Assembly (NCBI GenBank): GCA_036260255.1
Contig: DATAAF010000038.1
Coordinates: 1-15,039, forward strand
DNA from: DASZJY01 sp036260255
GTDB taxonomy: Bacteria; Actinomycetota; Acidimicrobiia; Acidimicrobiales; AC-14
Length of the DNA: 15,039 nucleotides
Reading direction: 5' to 3'
Each line of letters opens with the position of its first letter. The stretch's first letter is position 1. The notes beneath the pieces were generated by a model. It did not search any database and was not told where the DNA came from. It saw only the letters and a list, made by a program, of their open reading frames with translations. This document shows positions 14,847 to 15,039 of this stretch, piece by piece. The position numbers were made by a program, and so were the translations under genes.

Positions 14847-14859
14847 TGCCGGCAACGTA
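14847..14859 (-). promoter_or_regulatory. Candidate -10 box upstream of mobA, with a leaderless-type ATG
   Basis: On the minus strand TACGTT (14859-14854) is followed by six bases and then ATG at 14847. This is the same hexamer and spacing as before the DmsBC gene. The ATG opens an 11-codon frame ending in TAG at 14815-14817, overlapping the start of mobA in another frame. The mobA GTG lies 14 bases inside the predicted transcript. Confidence 0.38.
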
Positions 14860-15039
14860 AGGGCGCCACATTGCGGGCGCGTGAGGTCGTTGTTACGGGG
14901 AGAGGACGACTTCCTGACGGGTCGTACGCAGTGCACCGTCCGGTGAACCAAATCGTGGCGCCTGGCCAACCGACCTGTCGACGGCGGACCACCCGCTCGG
15001 GATGACCAGGGCGAACGACCTCAGGCGGTGGGCCGCCTC
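14860..15039. other. Region upstream of mobA to the window end, no supported gene
   Basis: About 180 bases without a convincing gene. An ATG at 15002 opens a 12-codon plus-strand frame (MTRANDLRRWAA) that runs off the end and could be the start of the next gene, but there is no clear ribosome site or promoter in front of it. A 21-codon frame from GTG 14881 shows no recognisable features. Confidence 0.35.

Noticed and set aside
14834..14992. Upstream extension of mobA to a start near 14992.
   Set aside because: The added 53 residues are Arg-rich and unlike MobA, whose family begins a few residues before the LAGG loop.
15002..15039. Start of a further plus-strand gene (MTRANDLRRWAA).
   Set aside because: Only 12 codons are in the window, with no clear ribosome site or promoter; it cannot be supported from this sequence.

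Overview
The window is about 15 kb of very GC-rich DNA. It reads as a high-GC actinobacterial chromosome: GTG starts are common, third positions are almost all G or C, and at least three genes look leaderless. Calx-beta arrays joined to a Thr/Pro linker, and a DUF6457-type protein next to mobA, would fit an Acidimicrobiia-like lineage, but that placement is inference. No tRNA, rRNA, CRISPR array, insertion sequence or phage gene was seen.

Left part (1-7184), cell surface. The first 378 bases hold the N-terminal 126 codons of a minus-strand, membrane-embedded protein that resembles the O-antigen ligase/polymerase family and runs off the window. Divergent from it is a 1662-residue secreted protein: signal segment, clan GH-A glycoside hydrolase domain, eight Calx-beta domains, a Thr/Pro linker and three near-identical 94-residue C-terminal repeats. 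Next comes a lipoprotein of the UshA/5'-nucleotidase metallophosphoesterase family.

Right part (7185-14833), nitrate reduction and its cofactor. narK (nitrate/nitrite transporter) points right and converges on a two-gene minus-strand operon. That operon encodes a DmsB-DmsC fusion (four [4Fe-4S] clusters plus a membrane anchor) and a NasC/NarB-type molybdopterin nitrate reductase, overlapping by 4 bp (GTGA). Divergent from the operon is moaA (first step of molybdopterin synthesis). Facing moaA is a second minus-strand pair, mobA and a DUF6457-like gene, again with a GTGA overlap. The genes make a coherent set: NarK imports nitrate, MoaA starts the pterin, MobA adds the guanylyl part of the bis-MGD cofactor, and the catalytic subunit uses it. 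Neither the catalytic subunit nor the fused electron-transfer subunit shows a twin-arginine signal, so the inferred complex is cytoplasm-facing and probably quinol-fed.

Regulation. narK, the DmsBC fusion gene, moaA and mobA each have a TACnnT hexamer 6-7 bases before a start codon, the spacing expected of leaderless transcripts. In mobA that codon opens a short overlapping frame rather than mobA itself. The narK upstream region also carries a three-copy inverted-repeat element, and the moaA/nitrate-reductase divergent region carries several hairpins. The last ~190 bases hold no gene that can be supported.
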